From Archaeoglobaceae archaeon (GTDB lineage: Archaea > Halobacteriota > Archaeoglobi > Archaeoglobales > Archaeoglobaceae), in contig JAMOPJ010000036.1 of NCBI GenBank assembly GCA_027064525.1, forward strand, positions 1 to 37,835: 37,835 nt of DNA. Direction: 5' to 3'. The position numbers and the translations under genes were made by a program. Below the pieces are notes generated by a model, which did no database searches, was not told where the DNA came from, and saw only the letters and a program-made list of their open reading frames with translations. Below are positions 24,812 to 33,265 of the stretch, piece by piece. The first letter of the stretch is position 1; each line of letters opens with the position of its first letter.

Positions 24812-25777
24812 ATGAAGAGGAAGAACTACTACATAGTTTCCGATGGCAAGCTGATCAGGAAGGAGAACACCCTCTACTTTGAAAACGAGAATGGAAGGAA
24901 GCCTATCCCAATAAACTCGATCTATTCGATCTACGCTTTGGGATCGCTGAGCATAACCTCCAAAGCCATTACGATGCTTGCAGGAGAAGGCATATGTATC
25001 CACTTCTTCAACAGGCACGGATTCTACGTCGGAAGCTTCTATCCTCGCGAGACGCTCATTTCCGGCGACTTGGTGATAAAGCAGGTTGAGCACTACCTCG
25101 ATGAGGAGAAAAGGCTTTATTTGGCCAAAGCTTTCGTCAAAGGGGCTATTCAGAACATGCGGAGAGTTTTGGCAAGCTACAAGCTCGATGTCGATTTTGA
25201 CAAAGCTTTGGAAGAGCTCGGAAGATCTGAGAAGATCACCGAAGTGATGGGTTGCGAGGCTTTGGCGAGACAGAGCTATTATTCTGCATTCGACTCAATA
25301 CTCAAGAACTTCGAGTTCGAAAGCAGATCGAAAAGACCGCCGAAGAATGAGGTGAACGCTATGATGAGCTTCGGCAACTCTCTGCTCTACGCGACCGTTC
25401 TTTCCGAGCTCTACCACACTCAGCTCAATCCGACCATTAGCTACCTGCACGAGCCGTTCGAGAGGAGATTCAGCTTGGCTTTGGACATCGCGGAGATCTT
25501 CAAGCCATTTATAGTCGACAGAACGATCTTCTATCTCGTAAACAAGGGGATCATGAAGCCAGAAGACTTCAATAGGGACTTCGACGGAGTTCTGCTCAGC
25601 GAAAGCGGAAAGAAGAAGTTTCTCAAGGCCTACAACGAGAAGCTTGAGAGCACGATTAAGCACAGACAACTGAAGAGGAACGTTTCCTATCAGAGGCTCA
25701 TAAGGCTTGAATGCTACAAGTTGGCTAAGCATCTGCTTGGAGTTGAGAGATACAAGCCTCTTGTGATCTGGTGGTAG
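24812..25777 (+). CDS. cas1: CRISPR integrase Cas1
   Basis: Metal-dependent integrase that inserts spacers with Cas2. The active-site residues are visible as E149 (MGCEALARQ), H213 ([10 protein letters not shown]) and the acidic pair D225/E228 ([15 protein letters not shown]). The length is 321 aa. GAGGTG lies eight bases before ATG 24812. It is co-directional with cas4 and cas2, forming the adaptation module beside the array leader. Confidence 0.97.
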   Translation: MKRKNYYIVSDGKLIRKENTLYFENENGRKPIPINSIYSIYALGSLSITSKAITMLAGEGICIHFFNRHGFYVGSFYPRETLISGDLVIKQVEHYLDEEKRLYLAKAFVKGAIQNMRRVLASYKLDVDFDKALEELGRSEKITEVMGCEALARQSYYSAFDSILKNFEFESRSKRPPKNEVNAMMSFGNSLLYATVLSELYHTQLNPTISYLHEPFERRFSLALDIAEIFKPFIVDRTIFYLVNKGIMKPEDFNRDFDGVLLSESGKKKFLKAYNEKLESTIKHRQLKRNVSYQRLIRLECYKLAKHLLGVERYKPLVIWW

Positions 25778-25778
25778 C

Positions 25779-26042
25779 ATGTATGTTATCGTAGCCTATG
25801 ATGTGAACGTTGAGCGAGTGAACAGGGTCAAGAAGTTCCTGCGGAGGTATCTGAACTGGGTTCAGAATTCCCTCTTTGAAGGAGAGCTAAGCGAGGCTGA
25901 CTTGGAGGAGGTCAAGATGGGTCTGAGGAGGATAATAGACGAAGACGAGGACATGGTTGTAATCTACAGGCTGAAGAGTGAGAAGGCTATGAAGAGGGAG
26001 ATAATCGGATATGATAAGAGCGGAATCGATGAGATAATATAA
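25779..26042 (+). CDS. cas2: CRISPR adaptation protein Cas2
   Basis: 87 aa, ferredoxin-like fold. The opening MYVIVAYDVNVERVNRVKKF contains the conserved Asp at position 8, and NWVQNSLFEGELSEADLEEV is typical of the family. It forms the central dimer of the Cas1-Cas2 integrase. The ATG lies one base after the cas1 stop. The end is immediately next to the convergent vapC stop. Confidence 0.97.
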   Translation: MYVIVAYDVNVERVNRVKKFLRRYLNWVQNSLFEGELSEADLEEVKMGLRRIIDEDEDMVVIYRLKSEKAMKREIIGYDKSGIDEII

Positions 26043-26483
26043 TTACCATATAATTTCAGCTCCGAAGGCTTGTGCGACAAATGAGATGTCCTTACCACCT
26101 GTCACGATTGGCAAGCCTTTTTCGAGTGCAAGAGCTATAGATGTTGCGTCGGATGTCGATAACCTTCTGTGTTTTAATTTTGGATGTTTCTTTAGTAGTT
26201 CGTCGCCCTTCACCTTTATGAGGCTGGCTTTTAGTGCGAGCTTAGGTGTGAGTTCTTCAACTTCGAAGTAGTAGCTTACGAACTCTAAAAACTCTTCCTC
26301 CGATGCAAACGGTATTTTGCCTCTCCTCCAATGATATGCCAATTCGTAAACGAGCAGGTAGTGGATTACACCTTTCACACTCCCTTTTCTCACGCCGTCG
26401 AGAATGTCCCTCGCACGCTTTGGAATCTCTCCAGTGAAGTAAGATATGATAGCGTAAGTGTCGACTACAACCTTCTCAGCCAT
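26043..26483 (-). CDS. vapC: VapC-type PIN-domain ribonuclease toxin
   Basis: 146 aa PIN domain. The acidic residues of the active site appear in VVDTYAIISYF (D8), YELAYHW and STSDATSIALALEKG, followed by the usual TGGKDISFV. Such proteins cut tRNA or rRNA when freed from their antitoxin. It overlaps the AbrB-like antitoxin gene upstream by 19 bp, the typical module. The stop abuts the end of cas2 tail to tail. It looks intact. Confidence 0.9.
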   Translation of the reverse strand: MAEKVVVDTYAIISYFTGEIPKRARDILDGVRKGSVKGVIHYLLVYELAYHWRRGKIPFASEEEFLEFVSYYFEVEELTPKLALKASLIKVKGDELLKKHPKLKHRRLSTSDATSIALALEKGLPIVTGGKDISFVAQAFGAEIIW

Positions 26484-26704
26484 TCCTCCTCAGCCTCATC
26501 AAGCTCTCTTTCAGCATCTTCGGCGTTTATCTTTACCCCTCTCTTTACAATCTCCTCCCAAAGATCCTTCTTCCTTATGATTATTTTATCCCCCTCCAAC
26601 CTCACTTCCACCGGAGATCCCTCCTGTATTCCAAGTGCTTCTCGCACATCCTTTGGTATTACTATCACACCTTTCTTACCAATCCTCACAATCTTACTCT
26701 TCAT
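26465..26704 (-). CDS. AbrB/SpoVT-type antitoxin paired with VapC
   Basis: 79 aa. The N-terminal swapped-hairpin DNA-binding domain reads VRIGKKGVIVIPKDVREALG then IQEGSPVEVRLEGDKIIIRK, and a charged C-terminal tail (DAERELDEAEEEWLRRL) should wrap the toxin. I chose ATG 26704 rather than the longer frame from 26827, which adds 41 non-family residues. It probably represses its own operon. Confidence 0.88.
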   Translation of the reverse strand: MKSKIVRIGKKGVIVIPKDVREALGIQEGSPVEVRLEGDKIIIRKKDLWEEIVKRGVKINAEDAERELDEAEEEWLRRL

Positions 26705-26860
26705 AGCTTCTAACACGTTCTTAAGTTTAAAAAATGTGTGGATTCGGAGTGAAGATTTCATGTCTCTTTGGCTGAAAAAGTGATGATTCTTGGTAGAATT
26801 GAGGTTCTTTCTGCCTAAGCAAGGCACTGTTGCTAACGTTTAGCGGAAAGGGTAACATAC

Positions 26861-26880
26861 TATCGTAACGTAATACGTGT
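26861..26880 (+). promoter_or_regulatory. near-palindrome before the VapB-VapC chimera
   Basis: ACGTAATACGT at 26868-26878 is palindromic except for its central bases and ends two bases before the ATG at 26881. Ribbon-helix-helix antitoxins usually bind such sites in their own promoters. This is a suggestion from position and symmetry only. Confidence 0.25.
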
Positions 26881-27198
26881 ATGCCCGTAATAAGTGCTAG
26901 AGTCGATGATGAGCTGAAGAAGAAAATGGATAAATACAAATATATAAATTGGAGTGAAATTATAAGAACAGAAATTGTAAAGATTATCGGGAGACTCGAA
27001 GGTAGAAATATCGCAGAAGCTTTGCTAATAAATGAAAGATTAAGGAGAAGATTGACAACAAGATTGGAGGGAAAGAAGATTTACGACGCATCTTACATCG
27101 CTTTAGCCGAAGAGCTGAAGGCCAAGCTTTACACGGCTGACGAAAAGCTGATAAGAAAAGCAAATATCGATTTTGTAAAACACATTTCTGAGTTCTAA
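26881..27198 (+). CDS. VapB antitoxin fused to a VapC C-terminal remnant
   Basis: 105 aa. Residues 1-58 are a ribbon-helix-helix VapB antitoxin of the archaeal type ([41 protein letters not shown]). Residues 62-105 read [20 protein letters not shown] then [13 protein letters not shown], which is the C-terminal third of a VapC PIN domain, with the last catalytic Asp (YDASYIALA) and the TADEKL segment. The N-terminal two-thirds of the toxin, with its first acidic residues, is missing. An in-frame deletion across a vapB-vapC operon is the simple explanation. The product cannot be an active nuclease but may still bind DNA or other toxins. Confidence 0.75.
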   Translation: MPVISARVDDELKKKMDKYKYINWSEIIRTEIVKIIGRLEGRNIAEALLINERLRRRLTTRLEGKKIYDASYIALAEELKAKLYTADEKLIRKANIDFVKHISEF

Positions 27199-27548
27199 TT
27201 TTTATATTGTATTCTAATTCTTTCAGAACTTTCTCAATCTTTGGCTTTAGCTCTTTGAGATGCTTTTTAGCAACCGTCCAAACGATTCTTAAATCAACAC
27301 CAAAGTAACCGTGAATGATTATGTTTCTAACAATTTTCCTCCAAGGAACTTCCTTGTATTTTGAGCGGATGTCTTCGGGTATGTTCTTTACGGCTTCACC
27401 TATTATTTCGAGATTTCTAATTTACAGCATCGACTACTAACTCATTTTTAATGAAATCTTCGAAGTCCATGTTTTTCGTATATCTTTCGATCTTTTCAAT
27501 GCACTCCAAGATGTCGTAAAGAAACAATCTAACGTCTCTCTTAGACAT
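27195..27548 (-). pseudogene. HepT-like HEPN toxin gene, frameshifted
   Basis: From ATG 27548 the minus strand encodes MSKRDVRLFLYDILECIEKI then ERYTKNMDFEDFIKNELVVD followed by AVN and TAG. The next frame continues with [40 protein letters not shown] and [20 protein letters not shown], a clear DUF86/HepT protein with the RNase motif Rx4HxY (RNIIIHGY). One extra base in the T run 27421-27423 explains the shift. No stop follows at the usual C-terminus, so the end may also be lost near 27195. The start overlaps the mntA stop by 8 bp, as in intact modules. Confidence 0.85.
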
Positions 27549-27837
27549 AAACGACTTCCTCTTTTATGTATTTCCAGAGTAAGGGTTTTCTGACGACTCC
27601 ACCTTTTGGGGCTAAATCTACTCTTACACCCAAAATCTTCTCAAGATATTCTTTAAGATCGACTATCTCCCAGCCTATTGGTCTTTCAAAATCGACCAAA
27701 ATATCTACATTGCTGACTTCAGTCCGTTCGTTTCGAACGTAAGAACCGAATATACCGATTTCTTTTACTCCAAATTTCTCCTTCAGATATTCTTTGTGTT
27801 TTCTTAGAGTTTCCTTAATTTCCTCCAGCGTTTTCAT
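27541..27837 (-). CDS. MntA-like minimal nucleotidyltransferase, active-site Asp replaced
   Basis: 98 aa, the antitoxin partner of HepT. In related modules it inactivates HepT by adding AMP to the Tyr of Rx4HxY. The nucleotidyltransferase motif GSx10DxD is present as GSYVRNERTEVSNVDILVDF, residues 31-50: the first Asp is Asn43 while Asp45 and Asp49 remain. The enzyme is thus probably impaired. As the HepT gene downstream is frameshifted, the antitoxin may be under no selection. The rest of the fold looks intact. Confidence 0.88.
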   Translation of the reverse strand: MKTLEEIKETLRKHKEYLKEKFGVKEIGIFGSYVRNERTEVSNVDILVDFERPIGWEIVDLKEYLEKILGVRVDLAPKGGVVRKPLLWKYIKEEVVYV

Positions 27838-27939
27838 TGGTTAAGACTATACTCGATAGTTGATAAGGGTTGGGGGTTTCAAAGTACATTCTTTATCCTA
27901 TGGTTTTAAGAATTTCTAATTAGCGAAATAACGTTTATC

Positions 27940-28656
27940 TTATTGAATTTCAAGAATTTTCCAATTCTTACCTTTTTTAGCCTTAGCTTTGAGGAGATAA
28001 TACTTTCTTTCGAAAACGTTTTTGCCTGATTTACCTGAATACGGATTTATCTGTTCAAACTTTGCCGATTTACTTAGATCTTTTACCGGATAAACAATAA
28101 AATGGTCAGAACTTGCAATAGCTTTCGTAAACTCTTCGCTCGTGATAGCCTTAATTGCGTTTTTTGGAGGTTCTTCAACGAACTCTACGCGTTTGACGTA
28201 AACTATTGAATCTCCAGAACCAACATATCTTAGCGCGTTGAAATAATCGACTACACTATCTATATCTCCACCGCTAATGAATAATTTAACGTCTTCTGGG
28301 AAAAAGACGTATTCTCTAACACAAAATGTGCTTTCAAATGAAGGTAGCAGACCTTGCTTGTATTTTTCTTTATCTACTTTGGTTTTTATTCCTCTTTTCT
28401 TAAGCCTTTTTATAAAAACAGAGTTAATCGCAATTTGCTTGGGTGGCACTATTCTTATTTCGGCATCCCGCACGGCGTAAAATACACACTTTCCTTCCGC
28501 AACATCCCCGGTAGTTCTTATGGCCGTTGCCACCACTGCGAGTTTTATGGAAGAGGGACTCGGCAGTGGAACGCTTAAAGCGTATTGGGATGAGTAGTCC
28601 GGAATTCTGTAAGAAAAAAAGGATGGAAAGTGAACTAACAAACAAACCCACTTCAT
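27940..28656 (-). CDS. cas5: Cas5 (type I-A Cascade subunit)
   Basis: 238 aa, last gene of the interference operon. It opens with a Cas5-type RAMP fold (LLVHFPSFFSYRIP then LSVPLPSPSSIKLAVVATAI), where PPxPSSxKLAxxA is the helix-1 signature. Cas5 caps the 5' tag of crRNA in Cascade. It lacks the Gly-rich RAMP end typical of Cas6. GGTGGG lies shortly before ATG 28656, which overlaps the cas7 stop. Confidence 0.88.
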   Translation of the reverse strand: MKWVCLLVHFPSFFSYRIPDYSSQYALSVPLPSPSSIKLAVVATAIRTTGDVAEGKCVFYAVRDAEIRIVPPKQIAINSVFIKRLKKRGIKTKVDKEKYKQGLLPSFESTFCVREYVFFPEDVKLFISGGDIDSVVDYFNALRYVGSGDSIVYVKRVEFVEEPPKNAIKAITSEEFTKAIASSDHFIVYPVKDLSKSAKFEQINPYSGKSGKNVFERKYYLLKAKAKKGKNWKILEIQ

Positions 28657-29624
28657 TACTTCCCACCTATTTCTATCTTATATGGTTCTTTTTTAATCAG
28701 ATCATTTATTTTTTCTATAAACTCTGCGAGACTGTTAAACTCAATAACTTCTATTATTCTATCTTTAGATTCCGAGCTTTCGGCCAGAGATTTATTGATT
28801 GTTTTTATTTCCTCAATATAATTATCCTTTAATGGAGAAATTACTGGCACAGGAACGGGTTTTGTCGAATAGACTATAACGCCTTCGAAGTCCTCAATGT
28901 GCGGTAATCGAGTGGCGGTCATGGCACCTTCTGGACGGGAAAAGATAAGCTGATATGCCTTTAACGCAATTTTGTATCTTCTCGTCCTTGGGTCGTCATC
29001 TGCATCGTAGGTGTATTTATCTTGCCTAGTCTCGTTTAATCCAATTCTCCAAGGCTGGAATAACGAAACTATTGCGTAAATACCGGAGCGTGTCGGGCGG
29101 TGATAAACCATTTGTGTTGAGGTTTCACCTTCTTGATCTTCTTTACTCTTCTTCTCTCCGGGAGCGTGTCTTGCGTGGGTGTGAATGTCTCTATAAACCT
29201 CAGGTATTCCGAGTGCCCATCCAAATTCTATCGTTGACTTTCTCGAAACAGTTGGTTTTTCAAGAAGGAATCCGTGAACATCGCATATGTCACATGTTTG
29301 TAAAGCCTTTTGCAAAGCGTCTTCACCATTTTGGACTTTAACTTTTCCTGTTTTTACAGCAAAGTTAAACTTCTCTGGGTTTAACACCTTACAAGCATCG
29401 CATAGGTTGTTTTTGTCGCTTAAGATCCACATGAACTTAGTATGGATGTGCTTTAACATCTCTCCAGAAATTCCGTCGGTCGTTACAGCTTTTTTTGTAT
29501 TCGGATCTATTATTCTAATACTTCTCGGTTCTGTAACGTTTCCGACCGTTCCCTCGTTGTTCAGGCTATGTAATTGCCATACAGCTCTACCTAAAATAGC
29601 TACTTCATAAACCTTTTCACTCAT
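28656..29624 (-). CDS. cas7: Cas7 (Csa2/DevR family) crRNA backbone protein
   Basis: 322 aa. It has the Csa2/DevR features TEPRSIRIIDPNTKKAVTTD, GISGEMLKHIHTKFM, and a Cys-rich loop with CDACKVL and CDICDVHGFLL, then TVSRKSTIEFGWALGIP. Several copies of Cas7 bind the spacer part of crRNA. GGAGGTGG precedes ATG 29624. It sits between csa5 and cas5 with one-base or shorter spacing, the usual I-A order. Confidence 0.94.
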   Translation of the reverse strand: MSEKVYEVAILGRAVWQLHSLNNEGTVGNVTEPRSIRIIDPNTKKAVTTDGISGEMLKHIHTKFMWILSDKNNLCDACKVLNPEKFNFAVKTGKVKVQNGEDALQKALQTCDICDVHGFLLEKPTVSRKSTIEFGWALGIPEVYRDIHTHARHAPGEKKSKEDQEGETSTQMVYHRPTRSGIYAIVSLFQPWRIGLNETRQDKYTYDADDDPRTRRYKIALKAYQLIFSRPEGAMTATRLPHIEDFEGVIVYSTKPVPVPVISPLKDNYIEEIKTINKSLAESSESKDRIIEVIEFNSLAEFIEKINDLIKKEPYKIEIGGK

Positions 29625-29981
29625 TCACTCCACCTCCTGAGATTCTTTTTTAGTTTCACTCTCACTTCTAACAAGAGCATAACTGATGAGTGCTGCTCTA
29701 ATCGGTTTTACTCCGTATTTATCAACCAAATTCATGAGCTCTTCAAGGTCTTTCTCGCTAAGTCGGCTGAGTTCTTTACCCATGTAGCCCTTTCTTGCCG
29801 TAGTTTCATATCTTCTTAAAAATTTCTTTATAACTTCTAAAAATTGTTCCTTAGTTTCAACGTATTCTAACTCTACAAGAGATGCGTAGTCGTCTCCTAT
29901 TCTAAGTGCTTTTCTCAATGCTCCTCCAAAGTTCTTTATAGCTTCACATCCAAAGATGTCTCCAAGCTTAAATTCTGACAA
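29625..29981 (-). CDS. csa5: Csa5 (Cas11a), Cascade small subunit
   Basis: 118 aa, mostly helical. The size, the position before cas7 and sequences such as YMGKELSRLSEKDLEELMNL and YGVKPIRAALISYALVRSES fit the Csa5 family of type I-A. The start is TTG 29981, supported by GGAGGTGG placed eight bases upstream; the first ATG is too far inside. It overlaps the cas8a end by 14 bp and stops one base before cas7. Confidence 0.85.
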   Translation of the reverse strand: MSEFKLGDIFGCEAIKNFGGALRKALRIGDDYASLVELEYVETKEQFLEVIKKFLRRYETTARKGYMGKELSRLSEKDLEELMNLVDKYGVKPIRAALISYALVRSESETKKESQEVE

Positions 29982-31017
29982 TGTTTACCACCTCCTTCAA
30001 AACGCTACTTTCATAACCTCCAAACTTTATCCTGTTCTTGTCAAGCTCATTTCTTAAATGGAATTTGATATATCTCTCATAATTAAACAGACTGGGATTT
30101 GCTATAAATTCTGCCAAAGCAACTGGCAGATCTTCGTATCCCTTCCTAAAAGCTGTCTGCTCAAATATATCTGCCCATTTATTAAGCACTTCTTTTGCTA
30201 CACTTGATTCTGCTATCTGATGCAGAAAATCAAGAGGGAAAATTCCTCCCGTTAATGGTTTCCACTGGTTCCCTGTTTTTGTCATTACACCGTATATCAA
30301 AGAACCAAACTTCGGTGCAAACTTACCTCCTTCTTTTACTTTAAGTTCTTCTAGAACTAAGTTTACGGCTATCTGCGCTATCGTTGAAAACCAACCTGCT
30401 TTGTGCATTCCTTTAATCGCATCGTTTACTCTTTTTCTAATTTCCTGCAAGTGGAGAATTTTAGTTTTTATAGGAGTTGGAATGGTAAAAATTAACTCCT
30501 TACTCGAGCTTTTCCAGACTGTCGCGTTGACGTGTCCGAGTGCGGATAGAATGAAATCTTCTGTAGAAACCTTTATAGATGAACCTTCGGAATACTGTTT
30601 TTTCAGTAAAATCATATCCCTTACTCCTTTTGTTGCCGCCAACTCCATGGATTGGTAAAGAGTTTCAGAGCCACTACCTATGATTGCTGGTGGTTTTAAT
30701 TCTTTTGAGTGATCTAAAATGTCTTTAATGAATTTTAAATCATTCAGAAACTCAGTAACCTTCTTTTTCGTGTTTTCTCTCTGCTTTCTTCCAATCGTTA
30801 CCAAAGTCCTGTCCCAAACTTGATCATCACCCAAAAATCGATGAATTTGATCTATTCTATCAAAATTTAGCTCTCTTTTCGATTCTATTAAATAAAAACC
30901 ACCCATGTCACTTACTATCGCTTCTCCGCTCAGTGTATGCACGATTATACCCAATCCATACGCTCTCGAAACATCGAAAAATTCCCAGCCACTCTTAGGT
31001 AGAAAATAACGATTCAT
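29968..31017 (-). CDS. cas8a: Cas8a-type large subunit of type I-A Cascade
   Basis: 349 aa in the slot where I-A operons carry the large subunit (Csa4/Csx9, Cas8a2). The sequence is poorly conserved; FLPKSGWEFFDVSRAYGLGI at the N-terminus and GGIFPLDFLHQIAESSVAKE in the last third are the most family-like parts. Cas8 recognises the PAM and recruits Cas3. I chose ATG 31017, preceded by GGGAGGTG; a GTG at 31026 lies within that site. It overlaps cas3 by 23 bp. Called mainly from context. Confidence 0.75.
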   Translation of the reverse strand: MNRYFLPKSGWEFFDVSRAYGLGIIVHTLSGEAIVSDMGGFYLIESKRELNFDRIDQIHRFLGDDQVWDRTLVTIGRKQRENTKKKVTEFLNDLKFIKDILDHSKELKPPAIIGSGSETLYQSMELAATKGVRDMILLKKQYSEGSSIKVSTEDFILSALGHVNATVWKSSSKELIFTIPTPIKTKILHLQEIRKRVNDAIKGMHKAGWFSTIAQIAVNLVLEELKVKEGGKFAPKFGSLIYGVMTKTGNQWKPLTGGIFPLDFLHQIAESSVAKEVLNKWADIFEQTAFRKGYEDLPVALAEFIANPSLFNYERYIKFHLRNELDKNRIKFGGYESSVLKEVVNIVRI

Positions 31018-33265
31018 AACCGACACCTCCCGTAGCGAGCCTATCAGATATTCTTATCAATTTAGAAAGTAATCCGTAGAGTCTGTAGGCTTCGTTCTCG
31101 TCTATTAAATCCAAATAGGTAAAATCGAGCTTTCCAGAGGAATCGTGATCTATGATTAGATCTTTTGGAACATCCCATACCTTTTTGACGAATTCGTAAA
31201 AATTAGAAATTAGTTTATACTTTCGATATTCTCTTGCCCACGGTGCGTGATGATGAGCAATGGCCAAGTAGAACGCTTTAAACAAACCCTCATCATCGAA
31301 TAAGTTTTCCAGATATGGTTGCAAAGATCTCGCCGAAACCGTTGCGTGAGGAGGTAATCCTCCAACATCGCTATCCGAGTGAGCTAAAGGCTCCTTGCCA
31401 TTCCATCCAACTTTCTCCTGCCAATATATGTTCAGCTTACCCAAGTCATGTAATGAGGTTATGCACCTGATTAGGTCTGCGAACTCGTCGAAATCGTATC
31501 CAAAATGCTCAGCGAACTTTTCGATAGCATAGTGATAACGGGGAATTAAGTAGCAATCGAGCACGTGCAACGTTTTTCTTGCGTGTTCAACCCACGTTTC
31601 TCTTTCAATTCTGAACTCTATCTTTCTTTCAGCATTATTAATTCTTTCAACAGGTTCGAAAGATTTGATGGCGTTGGGAGCGTATTTGTCAAACACAAGC
31701 CCGAGTTCGGGTGAATAACAAACACCACCTAAAACGTATAATTCAAACGGTATTATATCCTCAGAATCCTCAACCGGCTTCAAAACATATTTACTTTCGT
31801 AATCGTCCAATATCGGATTTTCTGTTAGCTTGTATATTTTAGCATCCAATTCCATAAGCTTCTTGAATTTACCTCTCAATACCCATGCGTCAATCCTTAT
31901 TCTTGGCAGGGTTAGGACATCTTCTGGATTTAGAGATTCCGGATTTTCGTGTAATGTTACATCGCACGAAAATACCTCTCTGACGTTTTGTTCAACTATC
32001 GGCTTACTACCCTCATAAACAGCCTTTGAAAGTTCTCCAAGCCTTGTCCAAAAGAATGATGAATCTAAAAAGTATTCAAAGTAACCTGAAAGGATTTTGT
32101 TAACGAGCTCCACTTCGGTTTGCCAGTCCAGTGTGAAGTTATCTCTACGATTTATCTCGGAAATCGTGCTTTCGACGAGCTCTTTTAAATACGGAGCGTA
32201 GGGATTTCTTACATCCTTGGGTAATCCAAAGACGTGAAATTCGCCTTTGCCACCCCATCTCGCACACCTTCCAGCTCTCTGGATCAACGCGTCAATCGGA
32301 GCAACTTCTGATAAAACGACGGGTGAAGAGATGTCCATCCCAACTTCTATCACCTGAGTGGATATTACAATACCTTCTCCTCCACCGTTTTTACCGAAGA
32401 CATCTTCAATCGCTTTTTCCTTTGAACTTCTATCTTCCTCAAGAAATCTGGAATGCAAAAGGATTACCGGGCAATTTACCTTCTCTTTCAATTCCAGATA
32501 CAGTTTCTGTGCGCGTTCGACGGTGTTGACAACAACAGCAAGTTTAGGTTTGCTCTCAGCTTCTTTTTTAATCGCATCGGCCGTTAACTCTTCGTTTGTT
32601 CTGTTTATTAGTTCTACTTTTCTGTTTTTTCTCGATTTGATCTCCGATTCATCCTCTACGTCTATGATCTCAACTCTGCCACCGTTCTTTTCTATCCTCT
32701 CTTTCATGCTCTCTATAAAAACATCCGGCAATGTGGCAGACATTATGAGCGAGGGAAAGCCCAACTTCGCCGACTGCATAGCTATTGCAATTGCCGTTTG
32801 AAGCCCCTTTTCTGGATGGAGAGTGTGAACTTCATCGAAAACTGTTAGAGCTGATGCAACACCGCCAACGAATATGTTTCCCCATCTCTTCGGCATGCTT
32901 AACGGAACGCTTAGGTATGCTCCGGCAGTCTGATCAATCGTAGTGACAATTATATCTTCTTCAAAAAGGCTACTCGTAGCTTTTTTGCCGTGATGAATAG
33001 CGACTCTCAGCTTTTTAAAAGACGCGTATTTTACCGCTCTTTCACCTATACTCTCCACCAAAGTTCTGGTTGGGAGGGAATAAATTAGCTGTGGAGGTAG
33101 ATAATCGTTAATACCACATATAAATGGAATTAAAGCTATTTCCGTTTTTCCAGAACCTGTAGGTGCTCTAACAATAAGAGATATATTCTTCTCCATTAAT
33201 TCCATAGCTCTTTTTTGGTAATAGTATGGTCTGTTTTTTGTAAGCTTTCTAAATATTTCTATCAT
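30995..33265 (-). CDS. cas3: Cas3 helicase with C-terminal HD nuclease domain
   Basis: 756 aa. The helicase half has motif I RAPTGSGKTE (near residue 33), motif II FDEVHTLH, motif III MSATLP and motif VI QRAGRCARWGG. The HD nuclease follows at the C-terminus: H561 (WVEHARKTLH), H606-D607 (TSLHDLGKLN), H640 (LPPHATVSA) and a triple His at 671-673 (AIAHHHAPWA). Canonical Cas3 has HD first; in type I-A the two parts are usually separate genes, Cas3' and Cas3''. This order thus looks like a Cas3'-Cas3'' gene fusion. All main catalytic residues are present. The ATG overlaps the cas6 stop by four bases. Confidence 0.95.
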   Translation of the reverse strand: MIEIFRKLTKNRPYYYQKRAMELMEKNISLIVRAPTGSGKTEIALIPFICGINDYLPPQLIYSLPTRTLVESIGERAVKYASFKKLRVAIHHGKKATSSLFEEDIIVTTIDQTAGAYLSVPLSMPKRWGNIFVGGVASALTVFDEVHTLHPEKGLQTAIAIAMQSAKLGFPSLIMSATLPDVFIESMKERIEKNGGRVEIIDVEDESEIKSRKNRKVELINRTNEELTADAIKKEAESKPKLAVVVNTVERAQKLYLELKEKVNCPVILLHSRFLEEDRSSKEKAIEDVFGKNGGGEGIVISTQVIEVGMDISSPVVLSEVAPIDALIQRAGRCARWGGKGEFHVFGLPKDVRNPYAPYLKELVESTISEINRRDNFTLDWQTEVELVNKILSGYFEYFLDSSFFWTRLGELSKAVYEGSKPIVEQNVREVFSCDVTLHENPESLNPEDVLTLPRIRIDAWVLRGKFKKLMELDAKIYKLTENPILDDYESKYVLKPVEDSEDIIPFELYVLGGVCYSPELGLVFDKYAPNAIKSFEPVERINNAERKIEFRIERETWVEHARKTLHVLDCYLIPRYHYAIEKFAEHFGYDFDEFADLIRCITSLHDLGKLNIYWQEKVGWNGKEPLAHSDSDVGGLPPHATVSARSLQPYLENLFDDEGLFKAFYLAIAHHHAPWAREYRKYKLISNFYEFVKKVWDVPKDLIIDHDSSGKLDFTYLDLIDENEAYRLYGLLSKLIRISDRLATGGVGYESLFST

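Noticed and set aside
28424-28666. 80-aa minus-strand frame overlapping the start of cas5
   Set aside because: Shadow of cas5 in another frame; no ribosome-binding site or family motif.
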